Assembly (NCBI GenBank): GCA_023313575.1
Contig: JAJTTP010000004.1
Span: forward strand, 2,914,001-2,978,000
DNA: 64,000 bases
Source of the DNA: Eutypella sp. D-1
Taxonomy: Eukaryota > Ascomycota > Sordariomycetes > Xylariales > Diatrypaceae
Direction: 5' to 3'
Part shown: positions 1 through 11,988 of the stretch, one piece after another
Numbering within the stretch: position 1 is the stretch's first letter
Layout: every line of letters starts with the position of its first letter
Notes under the pieces: generated by a model
The model's input: the letters and a program-made list of their open reading frames with translations, nothing else
Database searches by the model: none
What the model was told of the DNA's origin: nothing
Position numbers and translations under genes: made by a program

Positions 1-1304
1 CTACGCTTATTACCTCTCTCCTAGATAGTCTTCAAGCTTACCAGCTTGCAATACAGCTTGGTTACCCAGAGCACCCTTCTCTTTGATATTACCAGACGTG
101 ACCATTCATTGCTCAGAACCCCCAGCACTCCTGCTAGCATAGACCCCTCGATTGGACTAATAGCTAGAGAATAGACCCATCGTCACAGGGGTAGAGCGTC
201 CAGGGGGGAGTTGTCTTTCACTTTAAACGCGTCTTTGTTTACCAGAAAGCTGTCTCCCTGAAGAAGATGAGTCATTACGCAGGTACCTACCGCATCGGCA
301 TGAGTAGGGGATGTACTCTGATAGGTTCGTTTTCTGTAGTTTAGCCCTCCCATAGGTCTTTTCATTTTCGGGTTCACTCTATTCTGTATTTTATGCAGGA
401 TCTGGCACAATTCCCTCTCCCTGCCTTTCTGTGTGTTTATGCTCTAGTATGTTCGTTCTCAGTAGTTTGGCCCTTCTGTACGTCCTTTATTTTCAACTTT
501 CCTCTATGCCGTCCGTATCTACAAGGATTTCTGCGAAACTTCCTTCGTCGCCTTTTTATGCTCCTTGCTCCGTGCTCCGTGCTCCGTAGTCCTTTGCGTC
601 TACTTTCTACGGTAAGTCCTGCAGCAAGCATGTGGCTCATGAGGCAAACCACGCTGTGGTTCGGGCGGATGGATCGTCCATGCCACAGCCTCTCGTCGGT
701 CTATCCTTATACGTGGTATCATTTTGCTCGAAACCTCTCTTACGATTTCCACCGCTTGACTTTTGCGTTCTACGTTTTCAAGGCTCCGAGTTTCGCTTTT
801 ACATTGTCTAGGTTGTGACGACGGCGTTTAAGTCTGATCAGCGTTCTTGTGCCCTGTTCAGCCAACAAGCCCAGCACCTCTGCCGCAAGATAGCACGAAT
901 AGCCAAAAAGAGAACCAGGAACGTCTGAGGAAGAGAGTGCTCTTTATTCTTAAAAACTAATTCGTAACGAAGATTAGAATCACAAAATAAAGGGCTATGG
1001 CCATGTACGTGTCTATTTGTGCAATGTGAACACATGTCTCATATAACGTATTCACATTACTCACAGGTTTTGACCCATTTGCCCAACGTCTACCTACTTT
1101 TACCTATTATCGCCAGCGAATATTGTGCTCAAAAAGAAAAACCGGGTAATCTATATCTATATACGTATAATACAAATGCAAAAACCTCGTACGCCATGCT
1201 CATGTAGCTCCCTGGTTCCCACCAATTTGTCTCATACTTACCTACCTTTCTTATCTTCGCCAGCAGAAGTTGCACGGTCTGGCCGCCCAGTCAACCACCT
1301 CAGA
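1..1304. other. Intergenic, no convincing gene
   Basis: No family is recognisable. Two imperfect copies of a roughly 70-bp segment lie at about 323-390 and 447-520. A short CTCCGTG microrepeat sits near 565-590. Open frames exist on the minus strand (183-410) and plus strand (393-818), but neither shows a domain, a clear start context or splice support. It could hold a decayed gene or transposon edge cut by the window border. Confidence 0.4.
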
Positions 1305-4300
1305 TCATGCATAGGATGAACTCCCCATCATGTCTATAAGGTTCTGCAACAGGTTCTCCGACAAAAACTAGACCGGGGGTACCACGTCAGCATGTGAATA
1401 TTAATGGACTTAGACTTAAAGGATACGTAGAGGGGCAGACAAAGCACGGTGCTTACCTTTTCTTTGAGGGCATCCCAATTGGTACGTCGATCTGTCTGGA
1501 AGGTCTGGAGGAACTCCCGGGCGTCCTGGCCGACAATTGACGAGTCTCTCGACGCGGCCACCCGGCTGAGTGCCTCGGCGGCCTCTATCATCCACGTCTC
1601 GGGGTGCACGACGTGCGGGAAGGAAGTGAAGACGATGGCGAGCCAAAGGACCCCAATGTGGTACCTCCGGGTGTTATTCGCCTCCTTAACCCTGAGCGCG
1701 TCCCTGACTTCCTTCGTCTGGGGCGCGCCGCCGCCGCCATTCCTGGCCATTTTCGACTTGAACCCCTTTAGCTGCTCCTTGCTGGGGTTGATCAGCTTCT
1801 GGGCAAACTCCGAGGCCACGGCGAGACGGCTGCGGCTGAGCATATCCTTCAGTGTAACATATGCGTTACCGCGTATATCGAGGTGCGCGTCCAACGTCTG
1901 TGTCCACACGGCGAGCTGGATTGAAAGTTGCTGCTCACCTGCGTCGCTGCTCAGCAGCCGCCGCAGATAAAACATGCGCAGCATCCCCATGGCCGTGCGG
2001 CGGGCGCGCACTGTCGAGGAGATCGTACGGGCCTTGTTTTCGTGACTCCTGTTTTGCTGGATCCCGCTAAGTATGCGGAGCAGCAACTCGGGAACCTTGA
2101 GGTCCAGTCGCTTCTCGATAAGGTCACGGTAGGTGTTGACCATGTCGTCATCCTCCCCATTCCCGGTGTCTGCTCTTCCCGGAGCGACGCCGGGAATCAT
2201 GGAGCCATCAAGACCCCTCCACGCCCTTTCGAGTACCGCCTGTAGATACGCCTGGGCATCGTCCCCGCTGAACTGCAGGCTGGAGAGCATGATAAGCCAG
2301 GAACGCGCATTGTCACGGATGATTTTCTCTTCGGCGTGGCGTATGTCGAGCATGTGGAAGAGCTCGTCGAGGAAGCAAGGGAGCAGCGGCACGAGCATCG
2401 TCGAGGCGGACGAGACCAGAATTCTGTGCAGCCACGCGGTCCCCACGAAGCATGCGTGCATGTAGCTGTCCGAGTGGGATGTAGCGTCCGAGGGGGTCTC
2501 CTGTCGCAGCCGCGCCACCGTCTCCCATATCTGGGTCGCCCTTTCCTTTAGGTCCGCGCTGCACGTATACGGAGGCAGGCCCAGGGACGATGCCGCTTTG
2601 TTGATAAGCACCAGAGTTTTCACGTCAGGTGCCGACGTGCGGAATCGTCGTTTATCGGCATCGGCGAGAATGGATCCCATTTTGACGCTGGCTGCCACGC
2701 TCTGGACCTTGCCCTTCATGTGGGTTAGAAGATTGTCTAGGATGGGCTGGTCGTGGGAGAGCCTCCATCCCCACTCGTCAACCAAGACGTGCAATGCCAT
2801 GAGCCTGCACTCGTTCTGGAACGCCGTGCTCGAGCTGTCCAGGCGGAGGGAGACAATGTAGCGGACCAGATCGGGGTACCGCCTCGGGTCGTGTCCCTGG
2901 AATATCAGGGCGAGGAAATGGTTCCATATGTCCTTGCCTTCAGGGGTCAACTTGTGCTCGAGTATATCGACCACGGTCGGCGTCGCAAAGTCCAGAACCG
3001 AGCGGCGGAAGTCACCCGAGGTAGGAGCCAAGAGAAGCGCTGCCAGTAGGGTTGCTGTCCCCGTATGGTCGCCAATGTTGCTGCCAGTCCCCAGGGCCTG
3101 GGAAACAAGGGATTTGATGTCGTCCAGTACGGCCGCCGTCTTGCCATGTCCCATCAAGGTGAAGACGCAGGCCAGGAAATTGACTTGGTCCTCGACTACG
3201 GTAGGTCTCGCGCCACGGTCCATCCCCTGCTCCTCCGCCTCGTCGGTCAGCTCTACTTGTTGCAGAATCTGGACCAATTCGTGGAACCAATCTCGGGTAA
3301 AGCGAGCGCCAAGCCTTTCGAGCGTCTCGCTGTCCATTGTTGTGCGGGGGGGGTTCACGCTCAAGGCTTTGAACTTGGACCATACCAGCGAGCCAACGGC
3401 CACATTGTCCACAAACACGTCCGTGCTATCCATCTCTCCAAACTGTTCAAGAATGCTGTTGATCTGGTGCGTGTCTCCCCGAGGATTCACCTTCACAAGT
3501 CCAAAGGCTGTTCTTCCCTGGGTGCGGACATAGGCCTCCAAGTCATCGCCATGGATTTGTTTGGCCAGGCAGACCCGGATGAGGTCGGTAAATCCTCTCG
3601 TGCAAGCGTCGCGGACTTTGATGTCTCCCGAAATGACGCCGTTGGCAAGCTCGCTTACGTACTCATCCGGATGCGATTTTTGCGCAAAGCCGACGAAAAT
3701 ACTTCGGGCGAACTCGAAGTAGTATCGTTGGTCTTTCGCCTTCTCCAGAATCTGCAGCCCCACGGCTTGCATTTCCGTCGCGATGTCGGCCCTGTATGCC
3801 TCCCGGGATTTGCATGCTTTTTGGATGGCCTCTGGATCCTCTTCCGCCGGTCGGATGGCACCTGCGCAGCGTAGGTCTGAGAAGGACCGGCTTTCCCACA
3901 CGGCACTTTGTTCAAGATGTCGGAGGCCATTGAGGGCTAGCTTCAAGATGTCGTCATGCTGCGTCTGGAATTTCTCGATCGCCTTCATCAGGAGACGCAC
4001 GAGCTCGGGCACGCTGGAGGGACAGTCTCGCGACCAGAAAATGGGCTTCTCCAACCTTTGGACTTGCTCTTCGAGTAAGCTTGTCAGGGCGTTCAGAATG
4101 TTGGGGGCAATGTGCCTATGGCTCTTGTGGCTGGAGGGATTGTATTTTTCGACAAGCTCCTTCGTCTTTGTTAGCATGGGGGGCAGGAAGTGGCGAGCGA
4201 ATCCCGTGACCGTGTTGTGGGTCATTTTGAGGAGGTATTGCGCCTTTCTGGCTACAGACTCGAAGGGAGAGCAACAACCGTCGACCAGAGCGGCAACCGT

Positions 4301-6237
4301 TGCTTCTTCGACATCTCCCATGCCGCGGCACGAGGTGGCAAAATTCTGTACTTCTCTGTGGTAGTGATTCAGGTCTAAAATTCGGAAGGCCGGGGGATAC
4401 CGCGGAGGGATCCCCATGGGGATGTGGAAATCGTACGCCCACAGGCCGCGGTCCTCTCGCGTCGTGCCAATGCCTCTGTGTACTTGGCAGGTCCCGACAT
4501 CGCCAACGAGGGTTGCAAACAACTCCATGAGTGCCTCGAAACAGACGTTGCTGTCCTCTCTGTGGTCGGCTAGATGCTTGTTAACCTCTGCCCCCAGCCG
4601 GGCCGTGCTGCTCCGTCGCCTGTGCATGTTGGCGTTGCGTAGGTTGGGCTGCATGTCCCTTGTTTGCCATGCCACGCGCGTGGCTTCGTCGCCGACCACA
4701 TCCAGAGCACCACCGTGGCTGCTATCCATCCTGTTGGAGGCAAGCTGGGGATCAAGAAGGCTTGCTGCTGAGCAGAAGAGGCCCGCAGCGCCGTTGAGAG
4801 CATCCGCGAGGCGTTGCAAGCCATCTTTCCGTTCCGAAACTTCCTTCCACGGATATTCGCTCATCAGCCTGCGAATCTCTTCCTCGTGACAGGATAGCCG
4901 AGCATCGAAAATCTCGTAGGCAGCCGAGAGACTGTCGGCGTCGCGCGAGGGCTCATGCCAGATGATCTCTGTCTTCACCTGGTCCCAGCCCCAGCCATCG
5001 CTCGAAATGCCGGCAAAGTCTGCTGAGACCACCTTATACCGGGCCGCGTATGTTCCAGCTAAGCCAGCTAGCATTCGTGAGATCAGGGGGTCCAAGACCG
5101 TTGACGCGCGGAGAATCGAAGGCTTTTCGACACTTTTGACCATGTCCAGCACTTTCTTCTCGTACCGGAGATTCGACACGCCGCCGAGCCGGAGGCAGCG
5201 AGCGAGTAGCCTGGCATACCAATGAAGATTGTACTCCGAAGATAACAGAGATGTATGGCGCCGGCTGGCGTCTTCCCACTCGTTGGCAACCTCTTCCTTG
5301 ACTTTTTCGATGAGTTCTGGCACGAAGATAGCGAGGCACCCATCTGGATGTTGCAGCGTGGCAGTTTGCTAGCTGATGCATGCATAGATAATACGTACAC
5401 TTCAGGTTCGACATTACTGTACTTGGGAAAGGCATGCATAACGACCTTGGCGGTATCGATAACCCACTTGGGGTCTTCCAGGCGCTCCTGCAACAGAACC
5501 GATATCTTTGGATGCAAACCTATGGTCTGTTCAGTCGAAGAGGCGAAACCCACATGCTCTAGCCCCTGCAAGGCTGCTTGGAATGACCGGTCATCCTGCA
5601 CCAGGGGTGGAACCCGAGGAGGCACCCTTGAGACGTTCCCGTCCGAGTCCCAGGTAAGGGAAGGAGAACGTGCACGAACGAACAGCTCTTTAGGTACATA
5701 GACCGTACCTAGGCGTCGTAGCATGCACGCAAGCGCCTGCGAATCAAGTTCGAGTTTATCCAGGATCCGATGTAGCCAGCCAGTTACCGAAGCATTGCAA
5801 GGTAAGGTACCCGCCCGCGCAAATAGGTCAAGCTTTGACCCTTCTAACGCTTTATGGAGGAAGAAGTCGAGGATTTCACGACTGCGAATATTGCGATGAG
5901 CGTCTAAAGTAGCATAAAAGATACCAATAAGGGCAAGTGGTCCGCCATGATGAAATGATTGATAAATCACTTGGGCCCTCGGGGTCTTCTGTGTACGAGG
6001 GTCAAGGATCCGTGATAACGTATAAGCCCTGACATATCTTTCTTGGTCACCCTGGAATTGTAGAAGTGCTACCCGAATAGCTTGCTCGGTATGGAGATAG
6101 TCTAATGTGTCTGGTAGGGACGACTGGCATTCAAATATCGCGTCTGCAAGTAATCGCCGGACACTAATAGGTTCCTGGCGAAGAGCAGTAGAGATGTCCA
6201 GGGTCTCTCCATTGTCAGATACGTAAGCTAGGCGCAT
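1305..6237 (-). CDS. BLM10/PA200-like HEAT-repeat protein with a STAND-like N-terminal segment
   Basis: Proposed exons are 5418-6237, 1457-5343 and 1305-1367, giving 1589 codons. The long central exon resembles the proteasome activator PA200/Blm10: an FVDN...VW segment, HEAT-like helices, and a C-terminal block with H-GVL, a Trp before the final helices and an R-NWD segment. Splicing an 89-nt phase-0 intron (GTAAGC donor, CTAG acceptor) replaces an unrelated tail with one ending Ser-Tyr-Ala, like the C-terminal HbYX motif by which Blm10 docks on the 20S proteasome. The first exon (about 270 aa) has a GGPLA segment and a winged-helix-like stretch ending in an iHP-type motif, reminiscent of the end of an NB-ARC/STAND module, but no P-loop is present. 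The first intron (5344-5417) is weaker and frame-dependent. The usual BLM10 N-terminal part is missing. Alternatives are two adjacent gene fragments or a decaying chimera. Confidence 0.6.
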
Positions 6238-6542
6238 GGCAGCCGGGAACGGTAAGTATCCCAATGTCTGAACTCGGAAATCATGGGCTGAAAACTGGCA
6301 TGTTGTTCGATTATTGTGGCATGGCGGGGAAGATGAGCGGCTTATGTTTTAGTGGCTATCCGCTCTGTACCTGAGCCAGGGGTTTGCTCTAGCGCGCCTT
6401 GGCAATTAATCCTTATTTGTGCATAAATCGGTTTCCGCATAAGGTCACGTAGAAATGCTAACATAGATAACACAACTGTTATTGGGGTGTCTGTCCTATT
6501 AACGATATGTACTGCAGTTTGAATAACCCTTAACTATCAACA
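6238..6542. other. Intergenic
   Basis: About 300 bp between two minus-strand genes, serving as the 5' region of the BLM10-like gene. There is room for regulatory sequence but not for the missing P-loop exon of a STAND protein. No motif stands out. Confidence 0.4.
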
Positions 6543-7085
6543 TCACGCAGAGCCACTAGGCTGTCCAGCAACTTCTGTGTATGCTGGCACGTCCTCCTGA
6601 GATCCGACATCCGCATGTGCTGGATTTTGCTGGTTGTTCTTTGGCTCTCCCAATTGAACGTCGCAGATTAGGGGTCCCCTTTCGCACCATTGGATGATGT
6701 TTCGGTAGACGTAATTCTCAAGTGGCCGATGAAGCGGTGGGCAGCCGTTGAAATAGTTGCGGTTAAACACACTGAAATAAAGTCGTTAACCTTGTATCAA
6801 CATGTTATGCATTTATACTTACGCAGTGACTTGATTCTTTTTATCATAGTTAATCAACATAACTTTCCCTACTACGCCGTGTAACTTCGCAGCAAATGTG
6901 ATAAAATTTCTGACGTAAGTGTTGTATTCCCCCAAGTTTTTCCAATCAAGCGAGGGTGGAGGTACAGCAGCGCCATCATTCAACATGATGAGGGGCCAAT
7001 CGAAAGACGAGAGCGGGTAGAAGCGATCATTTTCATCAGTGGCTACGAGAAAGAAGTCGACTGACATATACGCAAATTGAGTCAT
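6543..7085 (-). CDS. Hypothetical two-exon protein, 163 aa
   Basis: Exons 6823-7085 and 6543-6771 are separated by a 51-nt intron with a GTAAGT donor and TTTCAG acceptor. The frame is preserved (phase 2) and gives 163 aa. The first exon has a hydrophobic/aromatic stretch (VDFFLVAT, FDWPLIML) and an AAKLHGVVGKVMLIN segment that could be a beta-alpha fold. The second exon is acidic and polar at its end. I recognise no family. The clean splice and start support a real gene. It is transcribed away from the plus-strand gene at 7407 across a 321-bp gap that could be a shared promoter. Confidence 0.6.
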
Positions 7086-7406
7086 GATATCTGTTGTGGT
7101 TTTAAAAAGAGAAATGTTGATAGTGAAACTACGGACATCGTATATTATTTATATGCCTCTAACATGCTTACTCCTTGGTCCTGGGTAAGTATTACGGCAA
7201 CAGATAATACATAATATTATTATGCCGAGACTTGGTTTAAAATTAGTCTAGATCTATGCAGGTGCTTGCTTACCTAGAGGATGCTGTTAGTTCCAAGTTT
7301 GGAGGTAAGTACTCGATGACCATTTAGACACACCCCAAACCGAACCTCTCATATTGTTAGGGTTACATCCAGGTCGAGGTCGAGATCTTGTTAAATATAT
7401 GTGATT
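7086..7406. other. Divergent intergenic region
   Basis: An AT-rich 321-bp gap between the minus-strand gene ending at 7085 and the plus-strand gene starting at 7407. It probably holds both promoters. No specific site can be named. Confidence 0.35.
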
Positions 7407-7793
7407 ATGTCTACTAGTTCCAAAACATCACACGGGATATCTTATTCTTACAAAAGCGACAAAATAAGTTTTAATGCCACGGATGTACGAGAGAAGCTAA
7501 GACAGGTCATATCAAGATTCGATCTCCACCTCGCTTTGAACAAGACAAAGGGTACTAAACGATGGATCTACTCAAGCAAGATGTTATGGGGCGAATGGGT
7601 TAACGTGGCCCCCGACCTGCTTTCTGAGTTCCCAACACTACCGTCGATCCAGCAAAAAAACTTAAAGGACATCGGCCTCTCTTGGAAAGATACCCAAGCA
7701 TACCAGCACACAGTCAAGTACACCAATTGTCTTGCCCTTGGACACAACCCGCCTTCCACACCTGGCGATATAAACAATAACCTCGCAAGCTAG
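7407..7793 (+). CDS. Hypothetical protein, 128 aa
   Basis: A single open frame from ATG at 7407 to TAG at 7793. The product is Ser/Lys-rich at the N terminus, then has a Trp-containing helical centre (RWIYSSKMLWGEWVNV) and a Pro/Asn-rich end. There is no recognised domain, signal peptide or membrane segment. Coding potential is moderate: no intron supports it, but it is compact and paired divergently with the 6543-7085 gene. Confidence 0.4.
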   Translation: MSTSSKTSHGISYSYKSDKISFNATDVREKLRQVISRFDLHLALNKTKGTKRWIYSSKMLWGEWVNVAPDLLSEFPTLPSIQQKNLKDIGLSWKDTQAYQHTVKYTNCLALGHNPPSTPGDINNNLAS

Positions 7794-8436
7794 GAAATGC
7801 AACCAAGGTCACTTCGTACATACAATCTATCAGCTTAGGAAAGCTAATACGTCTACTGTTCGGCAAGTGTCAAGGTGCACCATCGCCATGAAATGTTAGG
7901 GCGCCCTCGTCCTGCGCGGTCCCCAGGCGGACGATTCCCGATGTATGGACAGTGAACAGGATGGTATTGGTCAGCATACATATACGATCTGTGCCTTGAC
8001 CTGGGCGTCACTCAGTCAAGCCCATCCCTTGCGGCCGGGGGAAACGTAGAAGACGGGAAGAATGAAAGTCGCCCGTTACCAGTCGCAGTTCTGCTTACGT
8101 CGCCAATATGCTGAAAAGGGCGCTATCCCCGAGTTAAGGCTGTGGTTGCGACGAAGTCTCCACCCCCTCGCATCTCTAGCCTATACCTACGTTTTTACGC
8201 CTTGGATCGAACGGCTGTAGGCAATCCCCGATTGGTCCTGCCTGGTTTTGGGGTGTGATGTACGGCTTCACACATATCGGCTGCCTTTCTTTTGATAGGT
8301 GACCATCAGAGTATTAGGCTCCGCTTGCTTCAAAGTTCGAACAAGGATCTCACTTTTACACACACCGGAAATGCCTTCCCTGTTACTTACATGTCGCCGT
8401 AATTACGTGTGAGTCAATTTCCGAAAAAAGCAAGAC
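7794..8436. other. Intergenic
   Basis: About 640 bp without a supportable gene. It forms the upstream region of the three-exon gene at 8437. No repeat partner was noticed. Confidence 0.35.
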
Positions 8437-8997
8437 ATGGCGGACTTTCGGCATGAAGCGCATTTCGTCACAACACCAACACCCATATACGTGGCACGGC
8501 ACACGCCAAGCCAGTTCCCCCATCCTCTTCCCCCTCTGACCCATACCCTGTACGATATGCACGCAGTATCACACGGCACACGGGAGGCATTGGGAAATTA
8601 TCCCAAGACGCAGGAGTTCCAACAAGTACCAAGGCCGGTGGGTGACGCTATTGGATCAGATAATCCCTTCTCCGTTTGCAGATTCCTGAGAATAACGAGG
8701 CGTACGCTCTGGTGGTGGATGATTGGACTTGGAAGTTCCCTGCGATGGCAACTCCACTTCGTAGTCGGGGCCTGGTTCTGATTCTGCTCTGGGGAGGCTT
8801 AGCCGCACCGTTGGCCCGAAGTCTGCACACTATAGGATTATGCTGGCTGGTTGGTAAGCATTGGATCAAGTCTGGCAAGACACTGGGGTGCTCATGACTC
8901 TGATTCAGCCCTGAAGACCATGTTCTTTGGTTCAAGAGTTGGGGAAAGGGCTTCGTGTTGGTGGCATGCAATATTCGTTGGTCATGGGGACCTCTAA
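8437..8997 (+). CDS. Hypothetical three-exon protein with one hydrophobic segment, 149 aa
   Basis: Exons 8437-8625, 8682-8853 and 8909-8997 join with introns of 56 and 55 nt (donors GTACCA and GTAAGC, acceptors TTGCAG and TTCAG). The frame stays open across both joins and ends at TAA. The product has a His/Pro-rich N terminus and a central hydrophobic stretch (LVLILLWGGLAAPLA), followed by TIGLCWLVALKTMFF after the second splice. This suggests a membrane-associated or secreted-type protein. No family was recognised. The correct frame over three exons argues against chance, although the first donor is weak. Confidence 0.5.
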
Positions 8998-9977
8998 AAT
9001 CAAATCAAAAGGGAACCAAGTGACGTCACTAAAACTTGCAGGAATGTAATAACCAACCATTTACTGTAAATGCGTATTATAGGCCCTTGATATGGCCGTT
9101 CAAGGAACTGTCAGACATTTCGAGGCTATCAAAATGGCAAATTGCGCAATACGACTCGATGGTAGGAAGAGATAGCTAACGTAATAGTGCCGAGTGCTTA
9201 ATCAGCCTTATCGGGATCATGCCAGCCAACCAGTGATGGAAAAGCTCACATTCGTCCGAGCAAAAGGATGGCCGGTCGTCCGTCGCCCCGGACTGTGCGA
9301 GCCGTCGTGCCTAAGCGCGTCGATAGTCAGGGCCGCTGTCATACGGGGAATGGTGCCAAAACTCGAGAGGAATTCTGAGTTGGAAGATAAGCCCCAGGAA
9401 GGAATGCACGCGACGCAACAACTCAACGGCAGGCGGCTAGGCCAGCAGAAGAAGTATATTCGTACCTTTTTATAAGGTAGATTAAAGATTAATTTGAAAA
9501 GGAAACGCATATATCAGATTAAAATAGAAACCAGGAAGCCTTATTACCCCAAGCTATTTAGCGCTTTCTATACTTAGTAGTTATGTATTTGAGTCCAACC
9601 ACGGTACCTCCGCTGTTCGAAAATGTGGACATGGAAAATTGGCAAGCCCAAACTCCTCGGCCAATACTTGCCTTGATAATCACATCCCGTTACAAGTCTT
9701 CCCAGAATTGTTTACATTATAATAGTTTCTTTGTAAACAAGAGTTAACTTATATAAGTTACACCACTATGATAACTTGTATGAAATTCAAACACATCAAC
9801 CGACTTTTGCCTAATCTTTTCAGCCCATTTATACCAGCTCTCCTCTTTAAATTTCACCATAATTAACCGATTTCTAATAAAAATATTCGATCAACTAAAA
9901 TAAGATTGAATTCAGCTCGACAACGATTACAGCCAGACAACCAACCAAAGGGCCAGAAATATTTATCTTATTAAGAT
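8998..9977. other. Intergenic
   Basis: About 980 bp, AT-rich between 9480 and 9960. An open plus-strand frame (9194-9475) lacks any family signal and is not called. The 3' part is the upstream region of the zinc-finger pseudogene. Confidence 0.35.
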
Positions 9978-10880
9978 ATGGGACCCACCTATACGGAGGG
10001 ATTTCGACATCCTGTTACACGCTCTTGGCGAGACAATCACGACAGCGTTCAAGAGCCCTCGCAGTATTTGGTTCCCTCGGTATACAGTACATACGGCTCA
10101 TTTCACACACCTCCTTCAACAGCGCTGCTCTCATTGCCACCAATCTCTACTTTATGTAGCCAAGTGGTTTTCCCATCTGTGACTGCCTCGAATCTCCGAT
10201 CACACTCTCGCCTACCTAGCCTACGCCTACCATGGCCTGCACCTACGAGCACGGAACCCACCGTTATACGACCTACCAATTCCCATATTGCAACCAGCCC
10301 ACGGGGATTAATTGTTAGCAAGAAGATCGGTTCCCATGAATGGGGTGGTAGTAAGCACTACGACGACCAAGAACTATCCCGTGACGGTCTTAACTTAGCC
10401 GCGCCGCAGACGGCCAGACTGTCGATACAAAGCCTCTGCGATAACCTATAAGCCGACACTATCCCGACACTTACCTGCATTCCCGACCCTAAGTTTAAGG
10501 AAAAGCAACCTCCAGGGTCTAAGTCTTTTGGATGTGATAACTGTAAAAGGGTGTTTAGGCGAAACTATGAGTTGACTCGGCATAAAAAGAGATTTAGCCT
10601 TACATAACAGAAATTTAGATGTGACTGGTCGAAATGTCAAAAACAATTTCGTTCGGTCCACCTAAAGGAGCATTACAGGGATTACCACATGGAGGACTTG
10701 CCTGGGCGGCGGAAGGAATCATCGCAATAAGAATCACCAGAATGGCTTGGGTCTCGTAAGATCAATCGATGGTGGAGGTGTACATCATGCCTTCATCGAA
10801 ACAAAAATTGTTGGAATTGTACAGAATGTCGACGTCCGTGCGAGGAGTTTAGGCGAAAACTGCGAGGTGACAGTACTTGA
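9978..10880 (+). pseudogene. C2H2 zinc-finger gene with three in-frame stops
   Basis: One continuous reading frame runs from ATG 9978 to TGA 10878-10880 but is broken by TAA at 10449, 10605 and 10728. The N-terminal part is Ser/Pro-rich. After the first stop comes a zinc-finger-like segment (FGCDNC then VFRR and TRH, its last His replaced), then a second finger (FRCDWSKC, LKEHYRDYH). After the third stop there is a WWRC-x2-C ... C-x2-C Cys cluster typical of C-terminal zinc-binding tails in fungal proteins. All three stops are TAA in the same frame without frameshifts, as expected if CAA codons changed to TAA by C-to-T mutation (RIP-like). The intact ancestor was probably a nuclear DNA-binding protein. 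Confidence 0.65.
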
Positions 10881-11658
10881 GGCAAGAGAGCGCATGTGGC
10901 ATTTGTACTGGGCGTAGGGAAGCTGTAGGGCTAGAGAAGGTCTAGAATTAAGGGTCCCGGCAAGGCGAGAACGATAGTATAGCCTGAACTACTTACGCTT
11001 ACATTGGCTTCTGCAGGGGTAGCTTCGTCGTCCAGCTTAGGATGTAGCCCTCTTTTCCGTAGCCACTGACAAGACTTTACAAAGGCTAACGTGGGGTGCA
11101 TGGTTAATCCCGCATAACGCAGTTATGAGCCGGTGTCTCGCTACATGAAATATATGCAGTTCATTGCTTTTAGGTGAAGACCATCTGGACGAAGTATGCT
11201 TAAGGTTGGCTGCACTTAAGGGCCCGGACACATACGTGATATTGTGATCAGTAACCGGAAACGACGACTTTAATGTTGCCAAGGTTATGGGTTGACGGGA
11301 ACCGTCGACGTTTTTGTCACGTATATTCTTGCAATGTAAAACATTATAAGTACGTCTCCCTGTCCAGAATTCCAAACATCGCGCCATCTACATCAAACTA
11401 GCGGTCCTTTAAAAGCAATATTTAAGCTTTACACCAGATACGTATCACTTCGAACTTTCCCCAGGCGTTAAGCCGTATAGCCCCAGTTTAGGTAAAGACA
11501 TCACTTTACGAAACGTGTATCGACCGGCGCTGACTAGCATATACTAGGTAACATTACCGCCTCGATTTTTACGAGGCCGTTTACTGATACGAGATTTGAC
11601 AGTGACGTAAACTGTCGATTAAAACTACCCATATCAAGGATTCTCTTGTCCACCACAT
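10881..11658. other. Intergenic
   Basis: About 780 bp. A minus-strand open frame (11037-11387) has no family signal. The upstream part of the EST1-like fragment at 11659 is not recognisable here, so that fragment appears to be 5' truncated. Confidence 0.35.
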
Positions 11659-11988
11659 ATGTCAAGTAAGTCTAACCACGCGATGAGGGGGTTGCGATGG
11701 ACAGAGAACTACCTACCAAAGGACTGGTTCAAGAGCGACATAACAGACCTCGAAGAAAAGTTCCTCGAGATGGCCTTCATGATGGAAAAGCGCAAGGAAC
11801 GCATCCTGTGGCTCGCGTATCGCATTGCGCTTCGGGGCCAATGGTTCCAGTGGAATGAGAACCTGCGCCAATTCAAGGTCGCGCCCAAATTTCACCAAGA
11901 CTCCGACATGGAGGACGCCGAACAAGACCAGGACGATGACGAGTCAAAGTCGAGGCCGAACGGGGGGACGGAGAGTCGATGGAAGTAA
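11659..11988 (+). pseudogene. 3' fragment of an EST1-like gene
   Basis: The frame encodes the C-terminal end of the fungal EST1/SMG-type family: HAMRGL, then Y-PKDWF, an acidic helix and ERILWLAYRIA, followed by a Gln/Asp/Glu-rich tail. It is clearly paralogous to the 3' end of the minus-strand pseudogene at 29065-31105, which shares DWF-SD, EK-LE and RILWLAYRIA. The preceding TPR/DNA-binding portion of the family is absent upstream, so this is a fragment or the last exon of a lost gene. This stretch itself is intact, so a small expressed ORF cannot be excluded. Confidence 0.6.

Noticed and set aside
393..818. Plus-strand 141-codon frame near the window start
   Set aside because: No family, Phe/Leu-rich low-complexity translation, and competing frames on the other strand; probably chance or decayed sequence.
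11037..11387. Minus-strand 116-codon frame
   Set aside because: No domain, no splice signals, no repeat partner; not distinguishable from chance.
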